Shown: piece by piece, positions 24,721 to 33,972 of the stretch
How positions within the stretch are numbered: position 1 is the stretch's first letter
Layout: every line of letters starts with the position of its first letter
Source: Haloarchaeobius salinus
Lineage (GTDB): Archaea; Halobacteriota; Halobacteria; Halobacteriales; Natrialbaceae
Assembly (NCBI RefSeq): GCF_024464185.1
Contig: NZ_JANHAU010000003.1
Location: forward strand, 286,982 to 350,981
Reading direction: 5' to 3'
DNA: 64,000 nucleotides
Notes under the pieces: generated by a model
What the model saw: the letters and a program-made list of their open reading frames with translations, nothing else
Told to the model about the DNA's origin: nothing
Database searches by the model: none
Made by a program: the position numbers and the translations under genes

Positions 24721-26388
24721 TCAGCCCTGCTCGTACTCGACGCCCTTGCCGCCGCGTGGGTGCTCCCACTTCGTGTCGGCGACGACGGCGCAGGTCCCGC
24801 ACTCGACGCAGGGCTGCGTGTCGAGGCTCACGACACGCTCCTCGCTGCCGTTCGTGCCGACGGTCTCCGAGCGGTAGCAGCCGCCGCCGAAGTCCTCGGC
24901 GCTGACCGGGCAGGCAGTGACCGCCATGCCGCTGGCTTCCCACGAGTTGTCGAGCACCTCGATGTGCGGGTTGCCGATGTCGGTGTTGTAGCTCAGGTCG
25001 CCGATGCGCTCCTCCAGGCTCGGCGGCTCGACCGTGCTCTCGCCGCTGACCGGCGCACCTTGCTCCTCGCCGATGAGCGTCGGGATGGTGACGTAGGCCG
25101 GCTTGATGTCCGGCAGCATCGACAGCAGGCGCGGTGAGTTGAACGCCTTCTCGACCATCGACTCGGCGGCACCGGTCCGCAACACGGCGCGGCCGACCGG
25201 CGACTTCGCGACCGTCTCCATGACGCTCGCCATCGCCGGATGCTCGCTGATGCCGCTCGTCCAGTCGTAGCTCTTCGGCCGGAGCTTGTCCATCACGCCC
25301 TCCTGGTCGAGCAGCGTGGTGTACCGCTGGCCGGCGGTCTCGCCGGAGCGACCGCGAGCGGTCACGTACGCGTCGGCGGCGAGCGCACCGGCCGTGACAG
25401 CGTGGTTCATCCCCTTGATGATGGGGCCCTGGGCCTGCATCTGCCCGGCGGCGTCCCCGACGAGCAGCAGGCGGTCGCGGTGGGGCTGCTTGAGCGCCAC
25501 CTTCTTCGAGTCGGGCACCAGCTTCGCGGAGTACTCGATCTCGTCGTACTCCTCGGGCAGCCAGTTCGAGAGGTGCGGGTGGGTCAACAGCGCGTCGAGC
25601 AGCTCGTGGGTCTCGGCGCGCTCCTCGACGATGCTGTCGAGGTGGAACACGGTCCCGATGGAGAGCGTGTCCTGGTTCGTGTACATGAACCCGCCGCCGC
25701 GGGCGTCCTGGAACAGGTCGCCCGAGAACAGCCTGGCGACGCCCTCGTCCTCGTCGACGTCGAACGTCTCCTGGACGAAGCCGTCGGGGCAGTCGACCAC
25801 GGCCTTGACGCCCTGGAACCACTCCTCGGGCTCGTCCCAGTCCATCAGGCCGGCCTCGCGGGCCAGCTCGGAGTTGACGCCGTCGGCCGCGATGACCACG
25901 TCGGCCTCGATGTCGTCCAGCTCGTCGCAGGTGACGCCGACGATCTCGCCGTCCTCGCGGAGCAGGCCGTTGACCCGCACGTCGGTCAGCAGGCCGCCGC
26001 CGCTCTCGCGGCACTTCTCGTGGACCTGCTCGGCCATCCACGAGTCCATCTTCCGGCGGAGTACCGAATCGCACCAGAGCGTGTCGTTCTCGTGCAGCGG
26101 CGTCAGGTCGTACGTCTTGACCTGGTTCCCCGCGATGTTGTCCATCTTGTAGTCCGTGATGGGGCGCTCGCTGGCCTCCTCGCGGAACCCGGGGAACAGG
26201 TCGTCGACGGTGTACGGCGCGGACTGCTCGGCGTAGATGAGTCCGCCGGAGACGTTCTTCGAACCGGCGTCGACGCCGCGTTCGAGGACGAGCGTCTCGA
26301 CGCCGTGGTCGGCGAGCCGGGCGGCTGCTGCGGCCCCACCGGGTCCAGCACCGACGACGACCGCCTCGTAGTGCTCGCGGTCAGTCAT
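24721..26388 (-). CDS. fixC: FixC-FixX fusion, ETF-quinone oxidoreductase
   Basis: 555 aa flavoprotein. VVVGAGPGGAAAAARLADHG (about 10-29) is the FAD dinucleotide fold, with a second FAD contact at LLVGDAAGQMQAQGP. The C-terminal 80 residues form a fused FixX-like ferredoxin domain: TACPVSAEDFGGGCY and PCVECGTCAVV. It passes electrons from FixAB to menaquinone. ATG 26388 lies 8 bases inside fixB, a coupled overlap, and the upstream extension has no FAD-domain similarity. Confidence 0.92.
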   Translation of the reverse strand: MTDREHYEAVVVGAGPGGAAAAARLADHGVETLVLERGVDAGSKNVSGGLIYAEQSAPYTVDDLFPGFREEASERPITDYKMDNIAGNQVKTYDLTPLHENDTLWCDSVLRRKMDSWMAEQVHEKCRESGGGLLTDVRVNGLLREDGEIVGVTCDELDDIEADVVIAADGVNSELAREAGLMDWDEPEEWFQGVKAVVDCPDGFVQETFDVDEDEGVARLFSGDLFQDARGGGFMYTNQDTLSIGTVFHLDSIVEERAETHELLDALLTHPHLSNWLPEEYDEIEYSAKLVPDSKKVALKQPHRDRLLLVGDAAGQMQAQGPIIKGMNHAVTAGALAADAYVTARGRSGETAGQRYTTLLDQEGVMDKLRPKSYDWTSGISEHPAMASVMETVAKSPVGRAVLRTGAAESMVEKAFNSPRLLSMLPDIKPAYVTIPTLIGEEQGAPVSGESTVEPPSLEERIGDLSYNTDIGNPHIEVLDNSWEASGMAVTACPVSAEDFGGGCYRSETVGTNGSEERVVSLDTQPCVECGTCAVVADTKWEHPRGGKGVEYEQG

Positions 26389-28057
26389 CGCCACCACCTC
26401 CGGGAGCCGCGGCCTCGGCAAGTGCCTCGCTCACGTCGCCGCTCTCGACGGCGTCGATGAGCCCGGGCAGCACGTCGAACAGGTCCCCCTCGATGAAGTA
26501 GTCCGAGAAGTCCCTGATTCGCGCATCGGGGTCGGTGTTGATGGAGACGATGACGTCGGAGTCGTCCATCCCGACCTTGTGCTGGATCGCGCCGGAGATA
26601 CCGGCGGCGATGTAGAGGTCGGGCGCGACGATCTGGCCGGTCTCGCCGATCTGGCGCTCCTCCTTCGTGTACGGCTCGACGTTCGCGTCGAACTGGTACG
26701 AGCCAGTGACGATGCCGCGGGTGACGCCCACGTCGGCCTCCTCGAAGCAGTCGGCGAGCTCGACGCCGAGCTCCATCCCCCTCGTGGGGTCCGCGCCGAT
26801 GCCACGGCCCATGGCGACGACGACCTCGTTGCCGGTGAGGTCGACGCCCTCGTCGAGCACGTCGTGGTCGGTGACCTCGACGTGGAACCAGCCGTCGTCG
26901 ATATCGCCGTCCCACTCGACGACCTCGCCCTCGCGGTCGGGGTCCCGGTCCGGCACCTCGAAGCTGCCCGGGATGACCGAGCCGCCCTGCGGGTGGAAGT
27001 CCCGGTGCGGGTTGTCGATGCAGAGGATGGTCGAGTACTCGAAGCCGGAGAAGTCCGGCCGCTTCATGTGCAGGATGCGGTCGAACGTCTTCGTCGTGCC
27101 AGGCTCGCCCGTCTTCACGGGGTTCGAGATCTCGGCGTCCTCGATGTACAGGCCGGAGCAGTCCGAGGCGAGCCCGGAGTCGAGCTCGGCCTGCACGAGC
27201 GCGGAGAGGTCCCGCCCGTTGTTCGTCGCCGGGAACAGGACGTAGCGCGGCTCGTCGTAGTCGCGCCAGTCCGCCGGGTCGGGGTTGCCCTCGCCGGGGT
27301 CGCCGCCCCAGCGCGCCATGTCAGAGAAGATGCGGGTGTACGGCTTGTGCCGGAAGCGTTCGAGACGCTCGTCCTCGGCGGTGACGACCACGTCCGCGCC
27401 GAGTTCGATGCACTCCTCGGTGTGCTTCTCGACGTCGTCGCCGATGAGCACCGCGACCACCTGCTCGTCGCCACCGTAGTCGTCCTCGTACTGGTCCATC
27501 AGCTCGCGGGCCTTCCCGAGCATCTCCCGGGAGACGTCGAGCAGGTCGCCACGCTGGGTCTCGCAGTACACCCACATGTCCTCGTAGGTGCCGTCCTCGA
27601 TGGCCCGGACGTGGCGCTTGTCGTTCGTCGGGTGGTCGAGGTCTGGGTGGCGCTCCTCGGGCGTCTCCGCCTCGACCGCTTCCCCGTCACCGCCGTCCTC
27701 GGTCTCGCTGAGATCGTCGATGCGCTTCTGGATGAGGTTCTTGGCGCTGTCCCTGTCCTCGCCGGCCTCCTCCGCTTCCAGGAGGGCCTCCAGTTCGTCG
27801 ACCTCGTCGATGTCGCGGACCGCGTTGCCGATGTCGGCGACGCTCATGTCGCTCGGGTCGACGTCGCCGGCGTCGGCCTCCTCGTCGTCCTCGCTGAACT
27901 TGTCGATGCGGCTCTCGATGAGCGTCACCGCGCCGGTGCGGTTCTCGCCCTCCTTCTCGGCTTCGAGGATGGCCTCGAGCTCGTCGACGTCCTCGACGTC
28001 CTTCAGCTCGGGGCCGAGTTCGGCGATGGTGTACTCGCCGGGGTTGATTTTCGCCAT
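26381..28057 (-). CDS. fixB: FixB / electron-transfer flavoprotein alpha subunit with duplicated N-terminal module
   Basis: 558 aa, about 200 longer than typical EtfA. Residues 8-54 and 71-116 are two copies of an acidic helical module (DELEAILEAEKEGENR, DELEALLEAEEAGEDR, each followed by LIxxRID). Then comes the ETF alpha body with VVAMGRGIGADPTRG and the C-terminal FAD loop AAGISGAIQHKVGM. It forms the flavin core with FixA. The repeats could be a tether or interaction domain; that is unproven. Confidence 0.92.
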   Translation of the reverse strand: MAKINPGEYTIAELGPELKDVEDVDELEAILEAEKEGENRTGAVTLIESRIDKFSEDDEEADAGDVDPSDMSVADIGNAVRDIDEVDELEALLEAEEAGEDRDSAKNLIQKRIDDLSETEDGGDGEAVEAETPEERHPDLDHPTNDKRHVRAIEDGTYEDMWVYCETQRGDLLDVSREMLGKARELMDQYEDDYGGDEQVVAVLIGDDVEKHTEECIELGADVVVTAEDERLERFRHKPYTRIFSDMARWGGDPGEGNPDPADWRDYDEPRYVLFPATNNGRDLSALVQAELDSGLASDCSGLYIEDAEISNPVKTGEPGTTKTFDRILHMKRPDFSGFEYSTILCIDNPHRDFHPQGGSVIPGSFEVPDRDPDREGEVVEWDGDIDDGWFHVEVTDHDVLDEGVDLTGNEVVVAMGRGIGADPTRGMELGVELADCFEEADVGVTRGIVTGSYQFDANVEPYTKEERQIGETGQIVAPDLYIAAGISGAIQHKVGMDDSDVIVSINTDPDARIRDFSDYFIEGDLFDVLPGLIDAVESGDVSEALAEAAAPGGGGDD

Positions 28058-28059
28058 CG

Positions 28060-28914
28060 TCAGTCACCCCCCGCGAACGGCGTCATCTCCTCGAGCACCT
28101 GTTCCATCCCCTCCTCGTCGTCCGGCGTCACCATCGTCGCCTCGCGCTCCGAGGGTGCCTTCGGGATGGGGTCGACCGACGAGACGATGGTCGGCGAGCC
28201 GTCCAGTCCGACGAAGTCGGGGTCGAGGTTCAGCTCCTCGTGGTTCCACATCGTGAGGTGGTCCTCGTAGTTCTCCGCGCGCTCTTTCGTCTGCTCGCGC
28301 AGGTCCTTCAGCTCCAGCCGGTGCGCCGCGCGACGGTACGTCGGCTCGAACTCGGGGTCGGTGACGACGACGCAGGGCAGCGGTGCCTCGACGGTCTCGA
28401 TCTCGTCCACGTCACCCTCGACGAGGCGCTTCGCACGCACCACGTCGTTCTCGGGCTCGATGTCGAGCGAGATGACGTGCGTGAGGATGGGTCGGTCCAG
28501 CCCCCAGCACGTCTGCGGGCCGGTGTGGCCCGTCTCGCCGTCGGCTGTCTTGAAGCCCGCGAACACCACGTCCGGCTCGCGGTCCATGTGTTCCATGGCC
28601 GTGGTCAGCGTGATGGCCGTCGCCCAGGTGTCGGCGGCGGCGAACTCCCGGTCCGACACCAGGACGAGGTCGTCGGCGTACACGTCGCGCATCCCCTCCT
28701 CCAGGATGTTGTCGTAGCCCGGCGGCCCCATGCTGCAGAGCGTGACGTTCCCGCCGTGGCGCACCTTCGTCTGCAGGGCTGCGCGCAGAGCGAACTTGTC
28801 GTTCGGGTTCATCACCGTCGGGGTCTTCCCGCGCTCGAGGTGGCCGTCCTCGTCGAAGGACACCTGGCCCTCTCGGAAGTCGGGGACCCCCTTTGTGAGT
28901 ACTGCTATCTCCAT
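28060..28914 (-). CDS. fixA: FixA / electron-transfer flavoprotein beta subunit
   Basis: 284 aa EtfB-type subunit that holds AMP or a bifurcating FAD. Features: MEIAVLTKGVPDFREGQVSFDEDGHL at the N-terminus, MNPNDKFALRAALQTK (about 36-51), ADTWATAITLTTAMEH and DGETGHTGPQTCWGLD. The FixA-type C-terminal extension is present. It lies two bases upstream of fixB and six bases after the ferredoxin gene in a single operon. Confidence 0.93.
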   Translation of the reverse strand: MEIAVLTKGVPDFREGQVSFDEDGHLERGKTPTVMNPNDKFALRAALQTKVRHGGNVTLCSMGPPGYDNILEEGMRDVYADDLVLVSDREFAAADTWATAITLTTAMEHMDREPDVVFAGFKTADGETGHTGPQTCWGLDRPILTHVISLDIEPENDVVRAKRLVEGDVDEIETVEAPLPCVVVTDPEFEPTYRRAAHRLELKDLREQTKERAENYEDHLTMWNHEELNLDPDFVGLDGSPTIVSSVDPIPKAPSEREATMVTPDDEEGMEQVLEEMTPFAGGD

Positions 28915-28920
28915 CGGTTC

Positions 28921-29256
<336 letters not shown>

Positions 29257-29280
29257 CTAGGCACGAAGGCGGCCCGGGTC

Positions 29281-29290
29281 TTAAATTTAC
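29281..29290 (-). promoter_or_regulatory. promoter of the fix operon
   Basis: Minus-strand GTAAATTTAA, an AT-rich box in GC-rich DNA, about 31 bases upstream of the ferredoxin ATG. Fits a leaderless transcript covering ferredoxin-fixA-fixB-fixC-hypothetical. Confidence 0.45.
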
Positions 29291-29463
29291 GTTCGTGAAC
29301 GACGTGACGGCGGCGCGGTCGGCACTCGCCAGCGACCACGCCGGACACCCCACCGAGGACACCGGTAGCGCCCCCACGACGACCGGACGATCCCCCGGTC
29401 ACACGACGTACGCGAGGGAGAGACGGCACAACAGCCTTCAGGTCGCCGTGACTACAGGCGGTC

Positions 29464-29967
29464 ATGGACGTCACCGCCCCCCTCGCCGGTGTCGACCCGG
29501 TGCTCGTCGTCGCCCTGGTCCTCCTGGTCGCCGGCATCGTCGGTAGCGTGATCCCATCGATGCCCGGCCCGTTGCTCTCCGTCGCGGGCGTGCTCGCCTT
29601 CTGGCTCTGGGGCGACGGACTCGGCACGTTCGTCGCGCTCGGACTCGTCGCCGTCGGGCTGTTCGCCGTCGTCGCTGACCTGCTCGCCGACGCCGTCTCC
29701 GCCCGCGTGGGCGGCGCGTCCTGGCGGACGACGGCGCTCGCAGGCGTGGTCGGCCTCGTCTTGTTGTTCGTCACCGGCCCGCTCGGCGTCGTCGTCGGCG
29801 TCGTCGGTACGGTCTTCGCGCTGGAGTACTGGGACACCGAGGACCACCGTCACGCCGCCCGCGCCGCCGCGACGACCAGTCTCGGCATCCTCGCGAGCGC
29901 GGTCGTGCAGGTCCTGCTGACGCTGTCGATGCTGCTCGGCTTCGGCCTGTTCGTCTTCGTCTGGTAG
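29464..29967 (+). CDS. DUF456 family membrane protein
   Basis: 167 aa with four or five hydrophobic segments covering almost the whole chain. GIVGSVIPSMPGPLLSVAGV (about 24-43) is the DUF456 signature, with a second similar half near GVVGLVLLFVTGPLG, suggesting an internal repeat. Function not established. Monocistronic, opposite to the fix operon and facing gltX. Confidence 0.85.
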   Translation: MDVTAPLAGVDPVLVVALVLLVAGIVGSVIPSMPGPLLSVAGVLAFWLWGDGLGTFVALGLVAVGLFAVVADLLADAVSARVGGASWRTTALAGVVGLVLLFVTGPLGVVVGVVGTVFALEYWDTEDHRHAARAAATTSLGILASAVVQVLLTLSMLLGFGLFVFVW

Positions 29968-29993
29968 CGAGAAGAGCCGCCGACGGTCCCCGG

Positions 29994-31712
29994 CTACTCG
30001 TGGGCGAAGTACGCCACGGAGCCGTCCTCGTCGTGGGCGTCGACGCGGGCGAAGCCGACGCGCTCGAACTGCACCATCGCATCGACCGGCTGGTCGCGGA
30101 AGCCGGGTTCCGCGTACCCGGTCACGACGCCGTCCATCGTCCACAGCTCGACCGGCTCGTTGTCGTCCGCCGGCACCCAGTGGACCACGTCGACGCCCTC
30201 CTCGCGCACCGCCGAGATGTCGTCGCCGGTGTACTGGAGCGCATCGCGGGTGAACCGGAAGCAGCCCAGCCCCTTCAGCCAGACGCGCTCCTCGCGCTCC
30301 GGCAGGTCGTCGGGTTCGAGCAGCACCGCGGAGCCGACCGGGATCTCGCGGACGCCCCGGTCCTCGTGGTCCGGGTGGACCGGCGGCTCGCCGAACTCGG
30401 GTGCGCCGCCGACGATGCCGAGTTCCGTGCCGCCGCGCACGAGGAACTGCCGGTCCGCCCCGTCGTCGACGAGGTCGCGGTTCTTCGAGTACACCGACGA
30501 CATCGCGAGGTCGACGTTCGACGTCGAGGTGCCGAGTTCGATCATCGAGTCGACGATGGCATCGCCGCGGATGCCCCGCCGCCGGAGGCTCTTGATGGTC
30601 GGCGCGCGCGGGTCGTCCCAGCCGTCGAGCTCGCCGGCGTCGATGAGCTCCTTGATGGTCGAGGTGGACATCGTCACGTCGTAGGCGTCGACCTGGACGT
30701 GGCCCCAGTGGACGACCTCGGGGTACTCCCAGCCGAAGTAGTCGTAGACGAACCGCTGGCGCTTCGCGGAGTCCTGCAGGTCGATGCCGCGGATGATGTG
30801 CGTGATGCCGACGAGGTGGTCGTCGATGCCGGACTGGAAGTCGAGCATCGGCCAGCAGCGGTACTCCGCGGCCTCCGTGCGGGGATGCGGCGTGTCTATC
30901 ATCCGGAACGCGACCCAGTCACGGAGTGCGGGGTTCTTGTGCTCGATGTCGGTCTTCACCCGCAGGACCATCTCGCCGGAGCTGTACTCCCCGGCGATCA
31001 TGTCCTCGAACTCCGCCATCGTCGTCTCGGCGTCCTTCTCGCGGTGCGGGCACGCCTGCCCGCTGTTCTTCAGGTCGGAGAACTCGCCCTGCGGACACGA
31101 ACAGGTGTACGCGCCGCCCATCTCGACGAGTTCCCGAGCGTGCTCGTAGTACGTCTCCATCCGGTCGCTCGCCTTCAGGACCTCGTCGGGCTCGAAGCCG
31201 AGGTACCGGATGTCCTCCAGAATCCCGTCGTACGCGTCCATGTCCGGGCGCTTCGTCTCGGGGTCGGTGTCGTCGAACCGGACGCAGAACCAGCCGTCGT
31301 AGCGCTCCCTGTACGTCCCGATGACGGCCGGCATCCGCGCGTGGCCGACGTGCCACGGGCCGTTCGGGTTCGGCGCACAGCGCATCCGGATCTGGTCGTA
31401 CTCCTCGGCGTTGTCGAGGTCCGGCAGCGTGTGCTCCTCGCCCTCGTCCTCGCTGTCGAGCTCCTCCAGGAGGTCGGGCGCGAGCTCGCCCAGCCGCTCG
31501 CGCTTCTCGTCGTGGCTCATCTGGTTGACGCGGCCACAGACGCCCCCGACCACGCCGGGGACCTCGTCGCCGTGCTCGCGGAACGCGGGGTTCTCGCCCA
31601 TCAGCGGTCCCATCACCGCGCCGACGGCGGCGTCGCTCTCGTGCTTGATCGCGTTGAACAGGGCGTGCTTCTCGGCCTCTCGCTCGACCTGCTCGCGTAG
31701 CGAATCGTCCAT
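29994..31712 (-). CDS. gltX: glutamyl-tRNA synthetase (archaeal GluRS)
   Basis: 572 aa class I synthetase of the archaeal/eukaryal type with a beta-barrel C-terminal domain rather than the bacterial helical one. The HIGH motif is in APNPNGPWHVGHARMP (about 109-124), and the KMSKS position reads VTMSTSTIKEL, a variant common in archaeal enzymes. The N-terminal 100 residues are an archaeal extension. As in most archaea it probably charges both tRNA-Glu and tRNA-Gln, the latter corrected by GatDE. Start at the ATG 31712. Confidence 0.95.
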   Translation of the reverse strand: MDDSLREQVEREAEKHALFNAIKHESDAAVGAVMGPLMGENPAFREHGDEVPGVVGGVCGRVNQMSHDEKRERLGELAPDLLEELDSEDEGEEHTLPDLDNAEEYDQIRMRCAPNPNGPWHVGHARMPAVIGTYRERYDGWFCVRFDDTDPETKRPDMDAYDGILEDIRYLGFEPDEVLKASDRMETYYEHARELVEMGGAYTCSCPQGEFSDLKNSGQACPHREKDAETTMAEFEDMIAGEYSSGEMVLRVKTDIEHKNPALRDWVAFRMIDTPHPRTEAAEYRCWPMLDFQSGIDDHLVGITHIIRGIDLQDSAKRQRFVYDYFGWEYPEVVHWGHVQVDAYDVTMSTSTIKELIDAGELDGWDDPRAPTIKSLRRRGIRGDAIVDSMIELGTSTSNVDLAMSSVYSKNRDLVDDGADRQFLVRGGTELGIVGGAPEFGEPPVHPDHEDRGVREIPVGSAVLLEPDDLPEREERVWLKGLGCFRFTRDALQYTGDDISAVREEGVDVVHWVPADDNEPVELWTMDGVVTGYAEPGFRDQPVDAMVQFERVGFARVDAHDEDGSVAYFAHE

Positions 31713-32345
31713 TGACGTGGCGTACAGCCGGAACCGTCAAAACAGTCGTGATGTTCGTCGCCGGGAACGGCAGTTTCGGAAGAACCGAGGACGATGCGAT
31801 TCTGACCAGCCGGGTGGCGCGCGGCTGTCTCGGAATCACGGCGATTCCGATGGCCAGTGAGAGCTTGCTCTCGCAGTGGATGAGCGAGGGAGCCTGCGAC
31901 CGAGCGAAGTGGCTGGGGAGGTGTGAGGTGCGGTGCGGTCGCGGTGGGTGGGACTGAAAGGGGCGAGACGCTCGGGGCTCGCTGCTGTTCGTGGGTCCAG
32001 GGTACTCGACAACACGAGAACGAACGGGAACTGGCGAGTCACTCACAGGGACACGAACACCGTTCCAAGAAGACAGCCGCCCCGGCGTGCTCCATCCACC
32101 GTGGAGCCAACCACCGTACCGCATCCACCAGCCGAACCGGGGAACGCCACTCTCACACCGCAGTCACGTCGCACGCACCGCAGTCGTTGCCTCCGTACCG
32201 CACCGCGACCGCAGACCGCACCGCGATTCGCACGTGATGACCGGCGCGTCGCCGGTCGGCCACCCAGAGTCGGAGTGCCGGTCGGGAAGCCGGCACAGCC
32301 ACGGACACAGCGTTCGGGTCCCGTCGACCCGGGTCGGATTTGTCG
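31713..32345. other. gene-free stretch with hairpins
   Basis: No frame here looks coding. The DNA holds three perfect hairpins: CGGAATC/GATTCCG (31831-31849), GAGAGC/GCTCTC (31859-31872) and GACCGGCG/CGCCGGTC (32239-32257). Between them lies a G-rich tract around 31915-31985. It could carry a structured RNA or a dispersed repeat. No tRNA or rRNA is visible. Confidence 0.5.
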
Positions 32346-32825
32346 TTACTCGGTCGCGGATTCGGGGAACTGTCGCGTGTTGAACACCCGCTGGGCGACG
32401 ACCGCGTCGGTCATGTCGCCGGCGCGCCACTGCGCGACCCACGACGCCTCGACGTGGTACTCCTGGGCCTGTTCGGGGAACCGCTCGGCGATGCTCGCCT
32501 CCAGCCGACTCGACGGCCCGCCGCTGTCGATGATGAGTCCGTACGAGGAGATGACTTGACCAATCTCCTCGCGGGACTCCGCGCGGTCGCCCGCACTGGA
32601 CTCGTACTCCAGGTCCACGACCTCGTCGTCGAACGTCATGCTCGTCACCGTCATGCCGTGGGTCTCCTCGAGTATCCAGCGCAGTTCGCCGAGGGTTCCC
32701 TCGCCGTCCTGGTTCGGTTCGGACTTCTGTACCTGGTTGCCGCCGAGGCAGCCGGCGAGTCCCGCCAGGGCCGCGGCCCCACCCGCGAGGACGCTCCGTC
32801 GCGTCGTGATGCTGTCCTGTGGCAT
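32346..32825 (-). CDS. Tat-dependent lipoprotein of unknown function
   Basis: 159 aa. The N-terminus has a twin-arginine signal, TTRRSVLAGGAAALAG, followed by lipobox LAGC with the modified Cys at residue 26, so the mature protein is anchored outside the membrane. The rest is an acidic, mixed alpha/beta domain of about 130 residues with no motif I recognise. Stands alone between gltX and the idsA operon. Confidence 0.8.
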   Translation of the reverse strand: MPQDSITTRRSVLAGGAAALAGLAGCLGGNQVQKSEPNQDGEGTLGELRWILEETHGMTVTSMTFDDEVVDLEYESSAGDRAESREEIGQVISSYGLIIDSGGPSSRLEASIAERFPEQAQEYHVEASWVAQWRAGDMTDAVVAQRVFNTRQFPESATE

Positions 32826-32918
32826 AACTACGGGTTGAGAGGGAGACCCACTAAAACCGCGGAGGAGTTCGCCCCGCGATACGGCGCTCGACTCGGGAAC
32901 TGAGTCGCCCGCGAGTCG

Positions 32919-33968
32919 TCAGTAGCCGCGCTCTATCAGGTAGTCCGCGATGTCACACAGCAGGCCCCGCGCCTCGTTGTCCGGGAGGACCTCGAGCCTG
33001 GACTTGCCGCGTTCGACCAGGTCGCGCGCGGTCTGGTTCGCGTACTCGATGCTGCCGGCGTCCTCGAGCGTCGCCACCGCGTCGTCGATCTCGGCCTCGG
33101 TGACCGCCTCGACGCTGTCGGTGTCGACGAGTCCGCCGACGTCGACGCCCTGCTCGCGGGCGTGGACCGTGATGAGCGTCTGCTTGTTCTCGACGAGGTC
33201 GGATCCGCGCTGCTTGCCCAGCTGGTCCGAGGGGACGGTGAGGTCGAGCACGTCGTCCTGGATCTGGAACGCGCGCCCGACGTCGAGGCCGTAGCCGTAC
33301 AGCGCGTCGACGACCTCGTCGTCGGCCGAGAGCAGCTCGCCGGCGATGGCCGCGGAGGCCGCGTACAGCACCGCGGTCTTCTGCTCGATCATCTCGAGGT
33401 ACTCGTCGGGGTCGACGTCGCGTCGCGTCTCGAAGGAGACGTCGAGGCTCTGGCCCTCGCAGATCTTCGTGCAGGTCGACGCGAGGGTGTCCGTCGCCGC
33501 GACGACCCGCTCCGGTGGTGCGTCGGTCTCGACCATGATCTCGAACGCCTTCGAGTAGAGCGTGTCGCCCGCGAGGATGGCCGTCTCGAGGTCGTACTCC
33601 TTGTGGACCGCCGGCACGCCGCGCCGGAGGTCGTCGTCGTCCATGATGTCGTCGTGGATGAGCGTGAACGACTGGATGACCTCGACGCTGACGGCGGCGG
33701 CCATCAGGTCGACGGGCTCCTCGGAGAGCGACGGGAACTCGCGGTAGTCGACGGACATCGGCTCCACGTCGGTCAGCGCCTCGCCGACGACGAGGAGCAC
33801 GGTGGGCCGGAGTCGCTTGCCACCAGCGTCCAGCAGGTAGCGGGAGGCCTCGTAGAGCCGCTTCGGCTCCTTGATCGGGAGCTCCTCGGTGATGGCCTCG
33901 TTGACGAGCTCGCGTCGCTGGCCCACCGCGTCGAGCACCGTCTGTTCTCGCGTCTGCGGGTCCGTCAT
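32919..33968 (-). CDS. idsA: geranylgeranyl/farnesyl diphosphate synthase (polyprenyl synthetase)
   Basis: 349 aa trans-prenyltransferase that builds the C20 (or C25) chain for archaeal ether lipids. The first aspartate-rich motif is HDDIMD (D106, D107, D110), the second is QIQDDVLDL (about 235-243), and GGKRLRP at about 49-55 binds IPP. Located four bases after rnj, near mvk and ipk, so isoprenoid genes cluster. Chain length cannot be set from sequence alone. Confidence 0.94.
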   Translation of the reverse strand: MTDPQTREQTVLDAVGQRRELVNEAITEELPIKEPKRLYEASRYLLDAGGKRLRPTVLLVVGEALTDVEPMSVDYREFPSLSEEPVDLMAAAVSVEVIQSFTLIHDDIMDDDDLRRGVPAVHKEYDLETAILAGDTLYSKAFEIMVETDAPPERVVAATDTLASTCTKICEGQSLDVSFETRRDVDPDEYLEMIEQKTAVLYAASAAIAGELLSADDEVVDALYGYGLDVGRAFQIQDDVLDLTVPSDQLGKQRGSDLVENKQTLITVHAREQGVDVGGLVDTDSVEAVTEAEIDDAVATLEDAGSIEYANQTARDLVERGKSRLEVLPDNEARGLLCDIADYLIERGY

Positions 33969-33972
33969 GCTG

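Noticed and set aside
31926..31985. G-rich tract that looks like it could start a mobile element or repeat
   Set aside because: No terminal inverted repeats, transposase or second copy in the window, so I do not call an insertion sequence.
32239..32257. Hairpin considered as an attachment site or CRISPR-like repeat
   Set aside because: Single copy, no spacers, no cas genes or integrase nearby; listed only as a hairpin.
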